A stretch of 64,000 bases of DNA from Melastoma dodecandrum (GCA_029817715.1 JARUPY010000079.1:1736001-1800000), one strand, 5' to 3'; counted from the stretch's first letter, positions 22,042 to 33,416 are shown. Notes: generated by a model from the letters alone, not told the origin. Program-made: numbers and translations.

Positions 22042-23281
22042 CTACAGAGTTTTTAGAAAGAGAGGTGTTTGCAAGTTCTCTAGAGAGAGAGTCAGCTATT
22101 ATGTTGTGGTCGGACTGAATGTATTCGACCTCGTATTTATAATAGCTAAACCATTCCTGCAACCTTAAGAGTCTAGTTTGCCTAGCTTCCTTAAGGTTCA
22201 GACTCATAAACCTTTTTACATAGGTCGAGTCAGAGCGCACTAAAAATTCTTTCGGTGCCAAAAAGATGTAAAAAGCCTTTATTCCATATTTTAAGGCTAA
22301 TACTTCTTTTTCATGTATCGGGTACCGTAGCTCGTACCCCTTGAAGCTTTCCGACCAGTATTTGCATACCGGTTCTGGTTTTCGTCCTTTAATTTTGAGG
22401 ACTGCTCCCCAAAATTCTTCAGAAGCATCAACTTCCAAGACTAACTCGTCCTTGTCAGAAGGTAAAGCTAGTTGTGGCAAATTTTTTACCTTTGCTTTAA
22501 TCCTTGTAATGGATTGAGTATCTTCATCTTCCCATATCCAAGGATTTGTAGAAGAGGTTTTCTTCGAAATCCTACTTAGATCTCGGGAAAGATCTTTCAC
22601 AAATTTTCTTGCATAGTTAGCGCATCCACAAAATCTCTGGACTTGCTTTCTATCCTCAAGTCTGTCAGGAAAATTAACTATTTTCTCAGCAATATGATTT
22701 TGCAGTTTAATTTTTCCTTGCTCAATCTCCATGCCTAGAAAATTAACTGATTCCCTAAACCATTCTATCTTTTTCTCTGATAGAATCATGCCCTCCTGTC
22801 GGAAGACATCAGTCACCTTATCAAGGTGTCTCATGTGATCGTCCTCAGTCTGACTGTAGACTAACACATCGTCAATGTAGACCGCACAAAACTTTCGGAC
22901 TTGCTTGAAAGCATTATCCATTTTGCGCTGAAATACGCCTGGAGCATTTTTCGGACCGAACGGCATAACCAGCCATTCAAACATTCCTTGCGGAGCATTG
23001 AAGGCAGTTAGAGGAACCGACTCTTCCTCCATCTTGACTTGCCAGTATCAACTTTTCAAGTCAAACTTAGAGAAGAACTTTGGTTGGCTCAGACTTACTC
23101 TATCAATTAAATCTCCCGCAGTGGGAATCTTATAGCCATCGTCTTTTGTAGCTTTGTTAAGCTGAAGATAATCTATAACCATTCGTGCTTTACCTCGCAC
23201 CTGCTCGGCATTATTAATAACCACAAAGGCAGGACTAGAATGTGGACTGTAACTGTCCCTAATCAAGCCTTTTCCAAGCAA
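21968..23281 (-). pseudogene. Pararetrovirus reverse transcriptase and RNase H
   Basis: The N-terminal part (23281-23048) holds the finger region (SPAFVVINN, MVIDYLQLNK, KFFSKFDLKS). The rest (23032-21968) has the palm motif FAVYIDDVLVY-type sequence with the catalytic pair DD, FLGMEIEQGKIKL, and a thumb like CGCANYARKFVKDLS. RNase H follows (ELVLEVDASEEFWGAVL, SFKGYELRYPIHEKEVLALK, SDSTYV, ending SDHNIIADSLSRE). Both halves lie in one frame split by TGA at 23048-23050. Upstream, the same frame is also stopped at 23291-23293 and 23456-23458. Plant pararetroviruses copy RNA into DNA with this protein. No integrase follows, which fits Caulimoviridae. Confidence 0.85.
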
Positions 23282-23455
23282 CTCAGGAATTTATTTGTCA
23301 AACTCCTCAACCATCTCAACCGTATACGTGATGTTTCTGGCTCTTATAATGGTTCCGAGATCTTTCAACTCTAATCTAGCCTTTAGGCCATTTCGAGTCC
23401 ATAACTTTAGTGGATCTTCACTAAAATTATCGGCTAGTTTTACTAGGAACTTATC

Positions 23456-24631
23456 TCATTTTGTTCCTGTTAACTTAACAGCCATACACACTTCTTGTTT
23501 TGTAAACAAGTCGTCATACCAGTTAGAATTCTTGGTATTCGTTGGAGAAAACAGGGTTTGTTCCCATGAATCGTTCTCTTCCAACCGTATATCACCACGT
23601 TGAGCTCGCACTCTGAAAGCTCTTTCACATGGATTATCGCCACAGTATTCTGTCCGTTTTACCGGATAAAAGCCAAATTTTAATCGCAGTCTAGGCTCTT
23701 GGAGAATACTTATCTTTACACCACCGATGGAAACATCATTTTCATTCTGCACAAAAGGAAGGTTTTCCTTCTGACCCTTTAAAAAGGCGTTACCAATAAT
23801 AATGTCGGCCTCTAGTAAAGGATGTGCAAGAATCTCTTTAATGATGAATTTTTGTCCACCAATAAAGACAGGCACGTTGCTTGCCTTATGGCCAACCATT
23901 GTTGCCATACCATCGACGTTAACCATGTGGATGGGTTTTTGCAGTGGTTCCCACCACTCATCTGGTAGAGCATTGAGTCTAGCACAAGTTATGCTACACC
24001 CAGTATCTATCAAAGTATCCAGAGAATACTCATAGTATCCAGGAAATTTGAAAGTTAGAGCGACATATGTGCTCAAGTCTTCCTTCCTAACACTAAACCC
24101 AATATTCTTAGGTACTTTCTGGGATGGTTCTATCATCCTCCAGATGTCGTCTATGGGTATAGACCTTTGCTCGGCTATCTGTTCAATAACCTTACAAACT
24201 TCAGGAATCTTAGATAAAGAGTTTTCCATACTGGTAACTCTTAACATCCGTATAGACTCCTCTCTCGTTTGGTCTACGGGGTCTTCATAGACTGGTAATG
24301 ATACCTGTCTATACCCTACGATCCTACCCGTATGTTGCGACGGGGCTCTTGAATCAACAGATCTTCGAGACATCTCTTCTATTAGTGGTGGAGCAGATGC
24401 CTCTGCTGGTCGGGACACAATTATGTCCTCTCCCACATCACTAGCTCTAGAAGACACATCAGAGAGCGTATGTGCTCTTGGCTCTCTCAGGAGTGGCATC
24501 CTCATAGGCAGATGCCTATCAGCTCTAAAACTGTCTCTAGACGGTTCTCCCAACATTAAAGTAATCTCGTTACCTCTTTGTCGGATATTAGCCGCACTAA
24601 TCGGTCTAGAGCTACTACCAGGTTCAGTCAT
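23456..24631 (-). pseudogene. Pararetrovirus aspartic protease region
   Basis: The open stretch carries the retropepsin-type active site LIDTGCSITC at about residues 205-214. It is followed by a flap-like region (MVNVDGMATMVGHK) and the second conserved block LLEADIIIGNAFL. The first 150 residues are a Ser/Arg-rich linker. The same frame carries the movement domain before it and RT after it, with stops at 24686 and 23456, so the intact ancestor probably encoded these in one polyprotein. The protease would cleave that polyprotein. Confidence 0.8.
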
Positions 24632-24685
24632 AACCCAGTTTCTTGGCCAGGTTAACTCCAGTGGGTTTACCTCTCGCCTATGAAA

Positions 24686-25549
24686 CTATTGGTAGTTATT
24701 ATGACCTTCTTCGAACAACTCAGTGAGTCTTGAGATGTTCCTCACACCAGGGCTAGTAGTATTTACCAATCGGTAAATTACTCTAGTGTGATACGCCAAA
24801 AACTTGGCCTGGGAATTCATCCTATCCATATTCATTGATTTTATCCTTAGGGTTAATGAATTTCCCAAACAGCGATCGTTCAGGGCCATCATGAAATTTG
24901 GATGGACCTGGAACCATACAGGGCAATGTGCTAAGTTGGCCTGTATACCTGATATCAGCTGATCTTTAAACTTTCGCCATCGTTTATCGATCACAGCTGC
25001 TACCACAGGACTATCCGCTGGAAGTTGGAGTAGCGGGATAAGTCCTACTTGGATCAACCCAATGTGTATATAGTTGTATACACCTCTTGCACGTTGCATG
25101 GTTTCCCTAATGCGTTGTACGTTGAGTAATGGGATATCCAACGTCTCAAGTTCCGTGTTTGTTACTTGAGCCGTTGCCTCTGTTTGTGAGATGTCTATTA
25201 TCGATCTAAAATTGAATCTCGATATATTATAGACTTCTCTTACGTTTACATTGGGCAACCTCCATTCCAGGACTGACTGAAATAGATCTTCGTACTGGTG
25301 GGATTCCTCCAGTACCTGATTCGATGCTTCTAACGGAACCATCTCGTCACCATCTCCGTTTTGCTCTGCTCTCATCATAAACAGATGCATTTTCCAGAGA
25401 TCAGAGTCGTCGTCCGAGTCTGTATCATAGTTTGATACTATCTCATAAATCGACTCTACTTCCGAATCTAAATCGGAAATCTCTTGCTCATCGATTGGTT
25501 CATAAGCAAGGATTTCTTCCTCGTGACTCCGGTCGTCTAAGAATACCAT
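24686..25549 (-). pseudogene. Pararetrovirus movement protein domain (30K type)
   Basis: An acidic N-terminus of about 90 residues is followed by the 30K-superfamily core as seen in caulimovirids. It reads YNYIHIGLIQVGLIPLLQL at about residues 165-183, the conserved Asp after it in VIDKRW, then VWFQVHPNFMMAL and SLTLRIKSMNM. Such proteins form or modify plasmodesmata tubules for cell-to-cell spread. It lies after the capsid zinc knuckle and before the protease, in the same frame as both. In-frame TAG codons bound it on either side (25619, 24686). Confidence 0.75.
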
Positions 25550-25618
25550 ACGGAGTCTGTCCCTCCTCTGGTTTTTCTTTGAACAACTATCCGCCTTGTG
25601 GTCTTTTGATCCACAAAA

Positions 25619-26542
25619 CTAGCAGCAATTGCAGCTACCCAACGGTTTTCCTTTTGGACATTTAGGTTCTCTGCCATGCTTACGCTTAAAGGCATCGATC
25701 CTATCTTTGTCTTTTAGGTTATCCCGTCTCCTTACAAACCTTCTGGGCTTGTAAGCAGAACCTCCCTTTTGCTTACGCTGGAAGTCCTTCTTGGGCCAAA
25801 CTTTTATTTTGTTATACCCAACAAACTTCCTCTTTCGGGGAAAGTTTTTCGTTCTCAATGAATCTCCCGAAGAGCTGCGAACATCGCATCCATACCTTCC
25901 GGGTACATATTCAATTTGAGAACAACAGCTCTTATTCAAGTATGGCAGCTTCTTAGCAGCCTCTTTTACTTGGAGCTCAGTACATGCTTTACGCATTGCG
26001 TATTTAACCGCCTGAATTTTTCCTCCAAGTCCAACGACAATCTTTTCCTCACTCAGAAGTAATTCATAAGCCTTTTGCGCAACTTCCGGCCAAGGTTCGG
26101 GAAGTTTTGCAAAAAAGGTTCCTAATATGAACTGTTGTGATACTACATCCAGATTGTAGTAGTACTTCTGGAATTCACACACGTAGCTATCAAACCAGCA
26201 CATATCACAGATCTGTAGTTTAACTAGAGCAGTCAATGACTGTTCTTTCTCCACAGTCTCAGTGGATAATGAAAAACCACAGAACTCACGTTTCAGGGCA
26301 TCAGCTATTATTGCTAATACACCATCAACCGTCAGCGCCTGATCTATCTTTTCCTTAATGTCTGTGTGCGCCACTAAGGTTTTCCAATATTTCTGCGCTG
26401 TACCCATAAGGGCTGCCACACATAATTCGTAGACTGCTCCAGGAGGTACTCCTCCTGTAGATGCAGTCATTCGAATAAGTGATAACCACTCATCTATTTT
26501 TTTCAGATACGTGCTTCTCACAGTCAATGTCCAGAAAAGCAC
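25619..26542 (-). pseudogene. Pararetrovirus capsid protein region with interrupted zinc knuckle
   Basis: The core shows family features: a Trp/Tyr-rich helical region, a CEFQKYYYNL segment, FFAKLPEPW, and GLGGKIQAVKYAMRKAC. These match the plant pararetrovirus coat protein layout. A strongly basic tail (residues about 225-300) rich in Lys and Arg runs into a cysteine cluster CNCC. An in-frame TAG at 25619-25621 falls inside the knuckle: the rest of the CX2CX4HX4C motif (FCGSKDHKADSC) continues in frame just after it. The first residues overlap the previous ORF in another frame. Confidence 0.75.
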
Positions 26543-27152
26543 CAGGGGTAATTATCGGCTTTAAAACATTATCCCTTGGGACAAATTCTTGTTTAGTCCG
26601 ATGAGGATAATCGGGCCTGTAAATTTCCCTCTTCGCAGTTACCAGTTCGTTAAACGTTCTATTGTCTAAATGAACAGGGGTATCTTCTGCCAGACCTAAG
26701 GCTTTCCTTAAGTCTTTTGCCAACTCCCCACTTTGGGAGTTCAAGTTTGCACTTCGCTTTTGTGAGTCTAAAATGTAAGGAGCCACTGACTCCTTATACA
26801 TCTCATCCACACTCTTGCCTTGATTCTGTTTGGAATTTCTTCCTCCCAAATTCAACCTTTCGACTGGTTTTCCCGTAGTACTTTCCAGTCCAGAAGTCAC
26901 CTCGGCTTCAGGCCTTTTTAAACCTCTTTCTCTTTCCAAAGTGTCTAACATTGTGTTTACAATAGAGCCTACTTCCTTTGCCATTTGGTTTCGGCTTTCT
27001 AGACTTTCATTGCTCCCCTGAATGGTTAGTTGAGTTAAAATATCATTTATACTCCTGCTAACTCCAAAAGGAGACAGTCTAGACTCTAGAACGAACTCCA
27101 ATCTTGACGGAGTTCCGGAAGGATTTCCCGAAGATTTTCCTTCTCCAGCCAT
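26490..27152 (-). pseudogene. Pararetrovirus long ORF, N-terminal segment
   Basis: Begins MAGEGKSSGNPSGTPS and runs 220 codons before a frame change into the capsid region; the two frames overlap at 26490-26542. It is hydrophilic, probably disordered, with Ser/Asn-rich parts and a helical stretch at about residues 140-170. I recognise no domain. By position it would be the acidic or disordered leader of the capsid precursor. Confidence 0.6.
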
Positions 27153-27956
27153 TCAGAAAATTTTACTTTGGGACCCTTATGGATATTTTTGAAACTGGGT
27201 CAAAGTTTAGGATATGGAGAGATATTTTCTAAACTTTAGGTTAGATTGGAAAAATTTTGTAACTTTGGGATATTTTTGATAAAGTGGCCTTTTTAATATA
27301 TATAATTTATATTTAACTTATATATCTTTTATTTTAAATTCAAAACCCATCTTCCACAAATTTAAAAAAAAAAACACTCCTTCGCTACATTCCCATCTTT
27401 AATTATATTTGTTTTTATTGTTTGGGCGGATTGGTGATGTAACGAGGAGGTTCGTGAAATTGATTTAATAAAAGGGTGTAGCGTCCATTATTCAGGTTCC
27501 CATCCGCTCTGTCTCTAGTTAGTTGTTGTATGCAAGGAGTTGAGATAGAGATAGAAAGAGTCCACAGAAGAAGAAATAAGGGAGATCAAAGTGCGCAAGT
27601 GGGTAACTCTCTCATCTCCTTTAATACACATCTAAGAAAATTTAATCGAATTCAGGATAACCATAATCGTATTTATGACACGGAAACATATCTGTGATTA
27701 ACGTACCTCCATAAAACCATATTATTCGGCATTTAGACCCCGTCTTCATCTCGATCTCAATTGTTGGATCACTGCAAAAAGAAACACGAGGGCGATGATC
27801 AGGGTCTTCCTCTTCCTGACTTGCTGACGGCCGATGGAGCACCATTGTTATGGTTAGGGCAAGTAGGAGAAGGGACCCGAATGACGGGCAAGTAGTGCCA
27901 GAGATTCCGACGTGTTTGGTCCGGCTTGTCCGCGGTCGTTTCCGGAGCGAACAGCT
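27153..27956. other. Flank of the pararetrovirus; no gene supported
   Basis: A/T-rich to about 27420. The first 100-150 bases may still be viral. A 67-codon minus ORF at 27642-27845 (starting MVLHRPSASQEEEDPDH) is open but unrecognised and too short to support. Confidence 0.4.
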
Positions 27957-28286
27957 GCCACGTCGGATTCCGTTACAAGGGGAGGTAATGGAGGATAGCT
28001 TTATGATAACTACTTAAGTGCGGGTATGGGTATGAATCGTTTCAAACGATAAGATGGATCGAAAAAAGTGAAAAATAGTACAGGATAGAATTGTTAATTA
28101 GGCCATGTTTTTTAACGCCGATAAAGCCAGTTGGACTGCCACGTCGAATTCCATCATAAGAAGAGGTAACGGAGGCTAGTTTTGTTATAACGGCTTAAGT
28201 ATGAGTATGGGTAGGAAGCGTTTCAAACGACTGTACGGATCGAAAAACACAAAAATAGTGCCAGATAGAATTGCTATTTAGGCTAT
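27957..28286. repeat. Diverged tandem duplication, period about 181 bases
   Basis: Two units start GCCACGTCGGATTCCGTTAC (27957) and GCCACGTCGAATTCCATCAT (28138). Both continue with GAGGTAA-GGAGG, TAACTACTTAAGT or TAACGGCTTAAGT, GGGTATGAATCGTTTCAAACGA or GGGTAGGAAGCGTTTCAAACGA, GATCGAAAAA and CAGATAGAATTG. No coding content. Confidence 0.75.
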
Positions 28287-28389
28287 TTATCTAAAGTTTT
28301 AAACCAAAAATCTTAATAAATAATCTAAAAGATCTTATATTATAATAAAATAATCATAATAAAATCTATTAAAAATAATATTTCATCCT

Positions 28390-28598
28390 AGATCAAAAAT
28401 CCATCGAATCTGGACATTTCGCCCCGCATCATTAATCCGCAAAGAAAATAACAAACCCACGTCAATTTTCAGAAAATTCTTCAAAACTGTCTTCGTATTA
28501 CCCCCCAAAACAATCACCCCCTCACAATGTTTGGAAAGTAATAACAAAAAAGAAAATCGTTTTAACAAAATCAAAATCAAAGCAAATCGTCCACGTCA
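28390..28598 (-). repeat. 3' LTR of the Gypsy element
   Basis: The minus-strand sequence begins TGACGTGGACGATTTGC at 28598. It matches 30967-31180 over AACAAAATCAAAATCAAAGC, the TTGGAAAGTAA block, and GCAAAGAAAA. The right edge is sharp, the left edge approximate. Confidence 0.65.
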
Positions 28599-28619
28599 AT
28601 CTTCCCCTTTTGAGAAAAA

Positions 28620-30536
28620 TTAACTTGACCTCGAGTTTTCTTTAACTTCAGGATATAGAGGTTCTTCGTCGGGAAAGAATGGATACACATCAGCCACATT
28701 AAAAGTTGGAGAAATATTAAACGACTTCGGCAGATCAATGACATAAGCATTATCATTGATTCGCTTAATAACCTTGAATGGACCATACTTCTTTGGCTGT
28801 AACTTGCTAAACTAACCCACTAGAAAATGCTCTCTACGAATGAAAACCATCACCCCATCATCTTCAACAAATACTTTTCGCCGTCTATGCTTGTCGGCTG
28901 CTTATTTGTATCTGGTATTCGCTTCTGTTAGTTTTAACTTCACATCCGCCTGAGTAGTTTGTACCTGTTCTGCCAATGTTTGAGCTGTAGTACTCTTCTT
29001 CATGGCTTTTGGCAGTACATGCAAATCTAACACATGATTAGGGGGCTTCAAGTAGACAATTGAGAAAGGGGGTTTCCCGAACATCATTATTATACGCAAA
29101 TTTCTCTTAAGCCAACGCAAAATCCCATTGCTTCGGGTTATCTCCACAACTGCTTTGAATCATGTTACCGAGAGTTGGATTGCCAACTTCGGTTTGACCA
29201 TCAGTTTGGGGATGTGCAGTGCTAATATAACGCAGAGATGACCCAAATAGATACCATAAGCTCTTCCAAAAGTGCCTGAGAAAACGAGTGCCTTGATATG
29301 AAGTAATGGTCTTTGGGACTCCGTGTAACCGCACGATCTCAGCGAAGAATAAGCGAGCAACATGGGTAGCATTCGATGTTTTCTTGCATGGTAAAAAATG
29401 AGCCATCTTAGAGAACCTATCAACCACCACGAACACCGAATTGAAACCACGCTGAGCACATGGTAATCCAAGAATAAAATCCATTGACAAATCTTCCCAG
29501 ATGTTCTCGGGAATCGGCAGAGGAGTGTACAAACCAGTGTTTTGAGCTTGCCCCTTAGATGTTTGACAAACAAAACAATGTTGAACCAACCTCATGATGT
29601 CTTGTTTTACACGGGGCCAAAAGTATCTTTCCGTCATGACCAAAATGGTTTTCTCTCGCCTAAGGTGACCCGCTAACCCACCTCCATGTAAGTCACAAAT
29701 CAACTTTTCCCGGAGCGATGTGCGGGGGATACAAAGTTGGTTCCCTTTCATCAAACACCCACTCGTAATATAATACTCACTCATGGACACCCCCTATTGA
29801 ACCTTCATCCAAATCCCACTAAAATCTTTGTCATCTGCATATAGTTCCTTTAAAGATTCAAAACATACCACTTCGTTGCTAAGAGTAGTCAACAGGGCTG
29901 CCCTTCTACTCAATGTGTCTGCCACCTAATTTAGTTTGCCCGATTTATGCACCAGCTTATATGGGAATTTTTGCAAGAACGCACACCACCGAGCATGCAT
30001 GGAATTATTGAGCCAACGTTGACTGCTGAAATATTATAAGAACTCATGATCTGAAAATAAAATAAATTTCTTCCCGATCAAATAATGCTCCCACTGTTTT
30101 AAAGCTCGCACAACAACATAGAATTCCTTATCATATGTGGACCACTTTTTCCGAGCCTCGCTTAACTTCCCACTAAAGAATGCAATAGATCGTCTCTCTT
30201 GTGATAAAACTACCCCAATACCCACACTGCTAGCATCACACTCTACTTGGATCCATCTTCAACATGGATCCCATCCTTGCCTACAACGAAACCAAGAAAC
30301 AACAACTTCTCGGACATAAAGATGCACTTGTTCATATTGATGTATAACTTGTTTCGTTGCAGCACGGTTAGTACTTCCCTCAAGTGTCTCAAATGTTCGT
30401 CGATTGCCTTGCCATAAATAAGGATGTCGTCAAAATAAACAACCACGAATTTTCCAATAAAAGGGCGAAGTACCTGATGCATAAGCCTCATAAAAGGACT
30501 AGGTGCATTTGATAAACCGAAAGGTATCAAAGCCAC
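28620..30536 (-). pseudogene. Ty3/Gypsy pol remnant (RT, RNase H, integrase)
   Basis: RT second half at 30536-30243 has [25 protein letters not shown] with the catalytic DD, and [10 protein letters not shown]. RNase H follows in another frame at 30225-30034 (IAFFSGKLSEARKKWSTYDKE, cut by a stop after FSDHEFL). Integrase at 29790-29107 has the HHCC finger (H..H then CFVCQ), [12 protein letters not shown] with the first Asp, [23 protein letters not shown] where the second Asp context is changed, and [10 protein letters not shown] with the Glu. The C-terminal part reads [20 protein letters not shown] and ends at TAA 28620-28622. At least three frame changes make it inactive. Confidence 0.85.
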
Positions 30537-30947
30537 TCAAATAACTCATCACGAGTTTTAAAAGTTGTCTTCCACTCAATACACGATAATCGCGTATATA
30601 AGGCTCTCATCTTGGAAATTCGCCTGCAGCTTCATCATCATATTCTTCCTCCGACTCTAACTCGGCAGGAACTCCTTGACGACAATTGTTGTGACCCAAT
30701 GCAATAGTTTCTTCAAACTGTTGTTCACGAAATGGGTTTCTCGCGACCTCCCCTAGACCCTCCTATTTTGACCGCTTCTAGGTGGTCAAAACGCTCTGTT
30801 AGCGATAACATAGAATGTTAAATCTCTCGTACAAGAGTCTCGAGACTGCTTTGCGCTATTCATAAGGCCTACACCCCCCCTCGTGATCTTCGTCAGTGGG
30901 CTGATGGTTACTATTGTCATGGTTATCGACATTGCTTTCGCAATGAC

Positions 30948-30962
30948 CCGCTTTGATACCAA
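30948..30962 (-). other. Primer binding site of the Gypsy element
   Basis: The minus strand reads TTGGTATCAAAGCGG, one base from the usual initiator tRNA-Met complement (TGGTATCAGAGC). It directly follows the upstream LTR and so fixes the orientation. Confidence 0.65.
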
Positions 30963-30966
30963 CTAA

Positions 30967-31180
30967 CGCAGTAGAAACGAGTTTCAAATCGAACTCCGTC
31001 GATTCTGCAAAGAAAACAACAAACCCACACTAATTTCTAGAAAATTCTTCAACAACTATCTTCCATTCTTCGTCTGACAAATCCCCCATAAACAATCACT
31101 TCCTCACAATGATTGGAAAGTAACAACAAAAAAGAAAATCGTCCTAACAAAATCAAAATCAAAGCAAATCGTCCACATCA
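30967..31180 (-). repeat. 5' LTR of the Gypsy element
   Basis: Partner of the LTR at 28390-28598, with the outer edge at 31180 (minus-strand TG start). The inner edge is set by the primer site. The copies differ at many positions, so the insertion is old. Confidence 0.65.
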
Positions 31181-32060
31181 AGGTCTTCCCGGTTCTTACC
31201 GGGTGTTTTCCATTTTGTGGCTGAATCATAGGCGAACATTATCTACTTTCGGAACTATGGTGATGACTTTTACTACCCCATCGTCGGTTTTTCTTAGTTT
31301 TTGTGGGGCTCGCGATGTGATCGAGTGATACAGGATCGCAGTATTTTATGAAAGAAGCCTTCAATATGAGTAAAGTTTGTCCAAGTTCACATGACGGATA
31401 GTTCACGAAGTCTAACAAGAATTTGGTGTTCCCCTGCAATAAATGTACTTCGTTTGTCGAACGTGTCGTGTTTTATGTTCGATGTCAAACAAGGGAAGCT
31501 ACAAAAGGCGGAGAATCCCAAATCCCTTCTAAGGCAACGATCTGCATATTTTTCTTGTGTTCTTTTTTCATTCTTCTTCTCCTCCTCCTCAGAATCGAAT
31601 ACCGCAAAAAGCGTGTTACGCAAAACGCCCAACTCTTGGTCCATGCCAGCCTTTTTATTACTTATTCGGACTAACCATGATCATGGAGGAGTATTTCGAT
31701 TATCCGATGCCTCTGCGGGCTAAACTCCGGCATGTTGATGATAAGGTCGAATGTCTTGCAATGAAAATCAATCAAAGTAAATAACTTTTGCTTATTATAT
31801 CGATGTAACTGCCCAACTAATAACCAGATTTGCTAGGGGACGGCCCATTATGGATGCTGTGGGCCGGCCCATCTTGATGACGGCCCACTGGGCCAGAGCT
31901 ACAGCTCAACCTTGAATCAAAGGTGGTGTCACGACTCAAGGTTCTCGTCAAAAGGTTTCGATGCAGAAACCAGGATCCATAGTTTATGCACAGCAGTCCA
32001 GAGGAACCAATGTCAATTTCGGATAACCTGGAGGCGTGTAGGCTCCGGGAGGAGGGTAGG
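31181..32060. other. Spacer between two retroelements; no gene supported
   Basis: Several overlapping ORFs of 60-110 codons on both strands (31387-31784) have no recognisable domain. One stretch contains a CTTCTTCTCCTCCTCCTC run. No LTR or host exon identified. Confidence 0.4.
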
Positions 32061-32129
32061 TGAAACGACCTACAAAATTTTTCAAACTTTATCAGAGTAG
32101 TTCTCCGTCATTTGACGGTCAAACAGCGG

Positions 32130-32708
32130 AAACGACAAAACTATTCCTCCACTGGCAATATCTACCGTCTTGTTTCTCGAATATGTGCCACGTGTCCTCT
32201 TTATCACCTTAATCCTGTGTCATACTAAAAATAATTCCCCAATTGGGGTCAGCGATAATTCGCTGAGTACGCACACCCTATGCACATACGAAACATGAGA
32301 CCTCTAACCAATCCCTAACATGCAATCCTTGAAAATTCTTTATGCAGCATGCGGATTTCACAATAGGTAATATAAATCCATGCTAAACTGAATAATGACA
32401 AATCACGTCAACACGTTAGGAAACGACAAAACTATATCTCCACTGGCAATATCTACAGTCTTGTTTCTCGAATATGTGCCACGTGTCCTCTTTATCACCT
32501 TAATCCTGTGTCATACTAAAAATAATTCCCCAATTGGGGTTAGCGATAATTCGCTGAGTACGCACACCCTATACACATACGAAACATGAGACCTCTAACC
32601 AATCCCTAACATGCAATCCTTGAAAATTCTTTATGCATACGGATTTCACAATAGGTAATATAAATCCATGCTAAACTGAATAATAACAAATCACGTCAAC
32701 ACGTTAAG
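32130..32708. repeat. 291-base tandem duplication within the LTR
   Basis: Unit 1 (32130-32420) and unit 2 (32421-32708) are nearly identical. Both run from AAACGACAAAACTAT through GTGCCACGTGTCCTC, AATTCCCCAATTGGGGT and ATTCGCTGAGTACGCACACC to AATCACGTCAACACGTTA. Differences are few, including a 3-base loss (CAG) near AATTCTTTATGCAGCATGCGG, so this duplication is young compared with the LTR. Confidence 0.9.
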
Positions 32709-33416
32709 AAACATGGCATGTCCATCCCCAGAGGTAACATAAACAAATGTATAAATGCGACTCCCATGAATCAACTTCCTCTCACGTATCAACCCTTCTT
32801 AAGGTGCCAGGACCACCGTAGTGCATCCTCACCTACTCCTCCGGGAGCGCCCGGGACCGGCAGCAGGCACGGCCGCGAGTGGTCGTCGCCTCCCGGTACT
32901 CCTCCGACCCACAGTCGGGAACACATTCTCACTTTTCGATCCGACTCTTGTACCAAAATCCGAACAAATAATATTACCATGAATTTTCAGCTTACGCGAT
33001 CAGCTTACCAATCATAACTATGCGGACGCGGTCAGTCCACATCGTTGGGTAGTGGCAACCTCATTTCCAGTTCGCTAATCCCACGCAACTCACGGAACTC
33101 AACCACCATCAACCGAGGTCGAACGTGGCTGATCCATTCCGTACAACAGACAACAGATTCTCCGGATCGGCCGCACGAACTTACCCATCAATCCCTAACC
33201 ACCGACCCGACTTCCTCAGGCCACTGAAGCGACATTTCCATTTGAGTACAAATAAGTCAGCTGCAGATTGGTCAAGATAGCATAATTCGGATTTTCAGGA
33301 CGGTCAATACACAACAGCAAGGGCACTACAACACAGGGCGATTTCTTAGATTAAGCCCACGAATTACTCAGTCTCACCCTTCATCAGCACAAGGCTGAAT
33401 CGCTGTTTCCACCTTG

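Larger units (their letters stand above)
18969..27152 (-). mobile_element. Endogenous pararetrovirus (Caulimoviridae-like), near genome-length, decayed
   Basis: A single minus-strand block of about 8.2 kb, the size of a whole caulimovirid genome. Reading minus 5' to 3', the domains are capsid-like with zinc knuckle, 30K-type movement protein, aspartic protease, reverse transcriptase, RNase H, then a second ORF with two zinc knuckles. A TATA box, a poly(A) signal, a 102-codon ORF and an initiator-tRNA-Met primer binding site follow. No integrase is present, and there are no LTRs, which separates it from Gypsy elements. Capsid-before-movement order is shared with cavemo/solendovirus-type genomes; other lineages have the reverse. 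At least one frameshift and seven in-frame stops (25619, 24686, 23456, 23291, 23048, 21022, 20935) show it is a fossil. The break between linear ends lies next to the primer site. Confidence 0.85.
28390..31180 (-). mobile_element. Internally deleted Ty3/Gypsy retrotransposon
   Basis: The minus-strand element has two short LTRs (about 28390-28598 and 30967-31180) and a primer site next to the upstream one. Between them lie traces of gag, then RT, RNase H and integrase. The interior is only about 2.35 kb, half that of a complete element; gag end, protease and the first half of RT are missing. A purine tract AAAAGGGGAAGA sits just before the downstream LTR (minus sense). The outer LTR ends near 28390 are uncertain because the copies diverge there. 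Confidence 0.75.
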
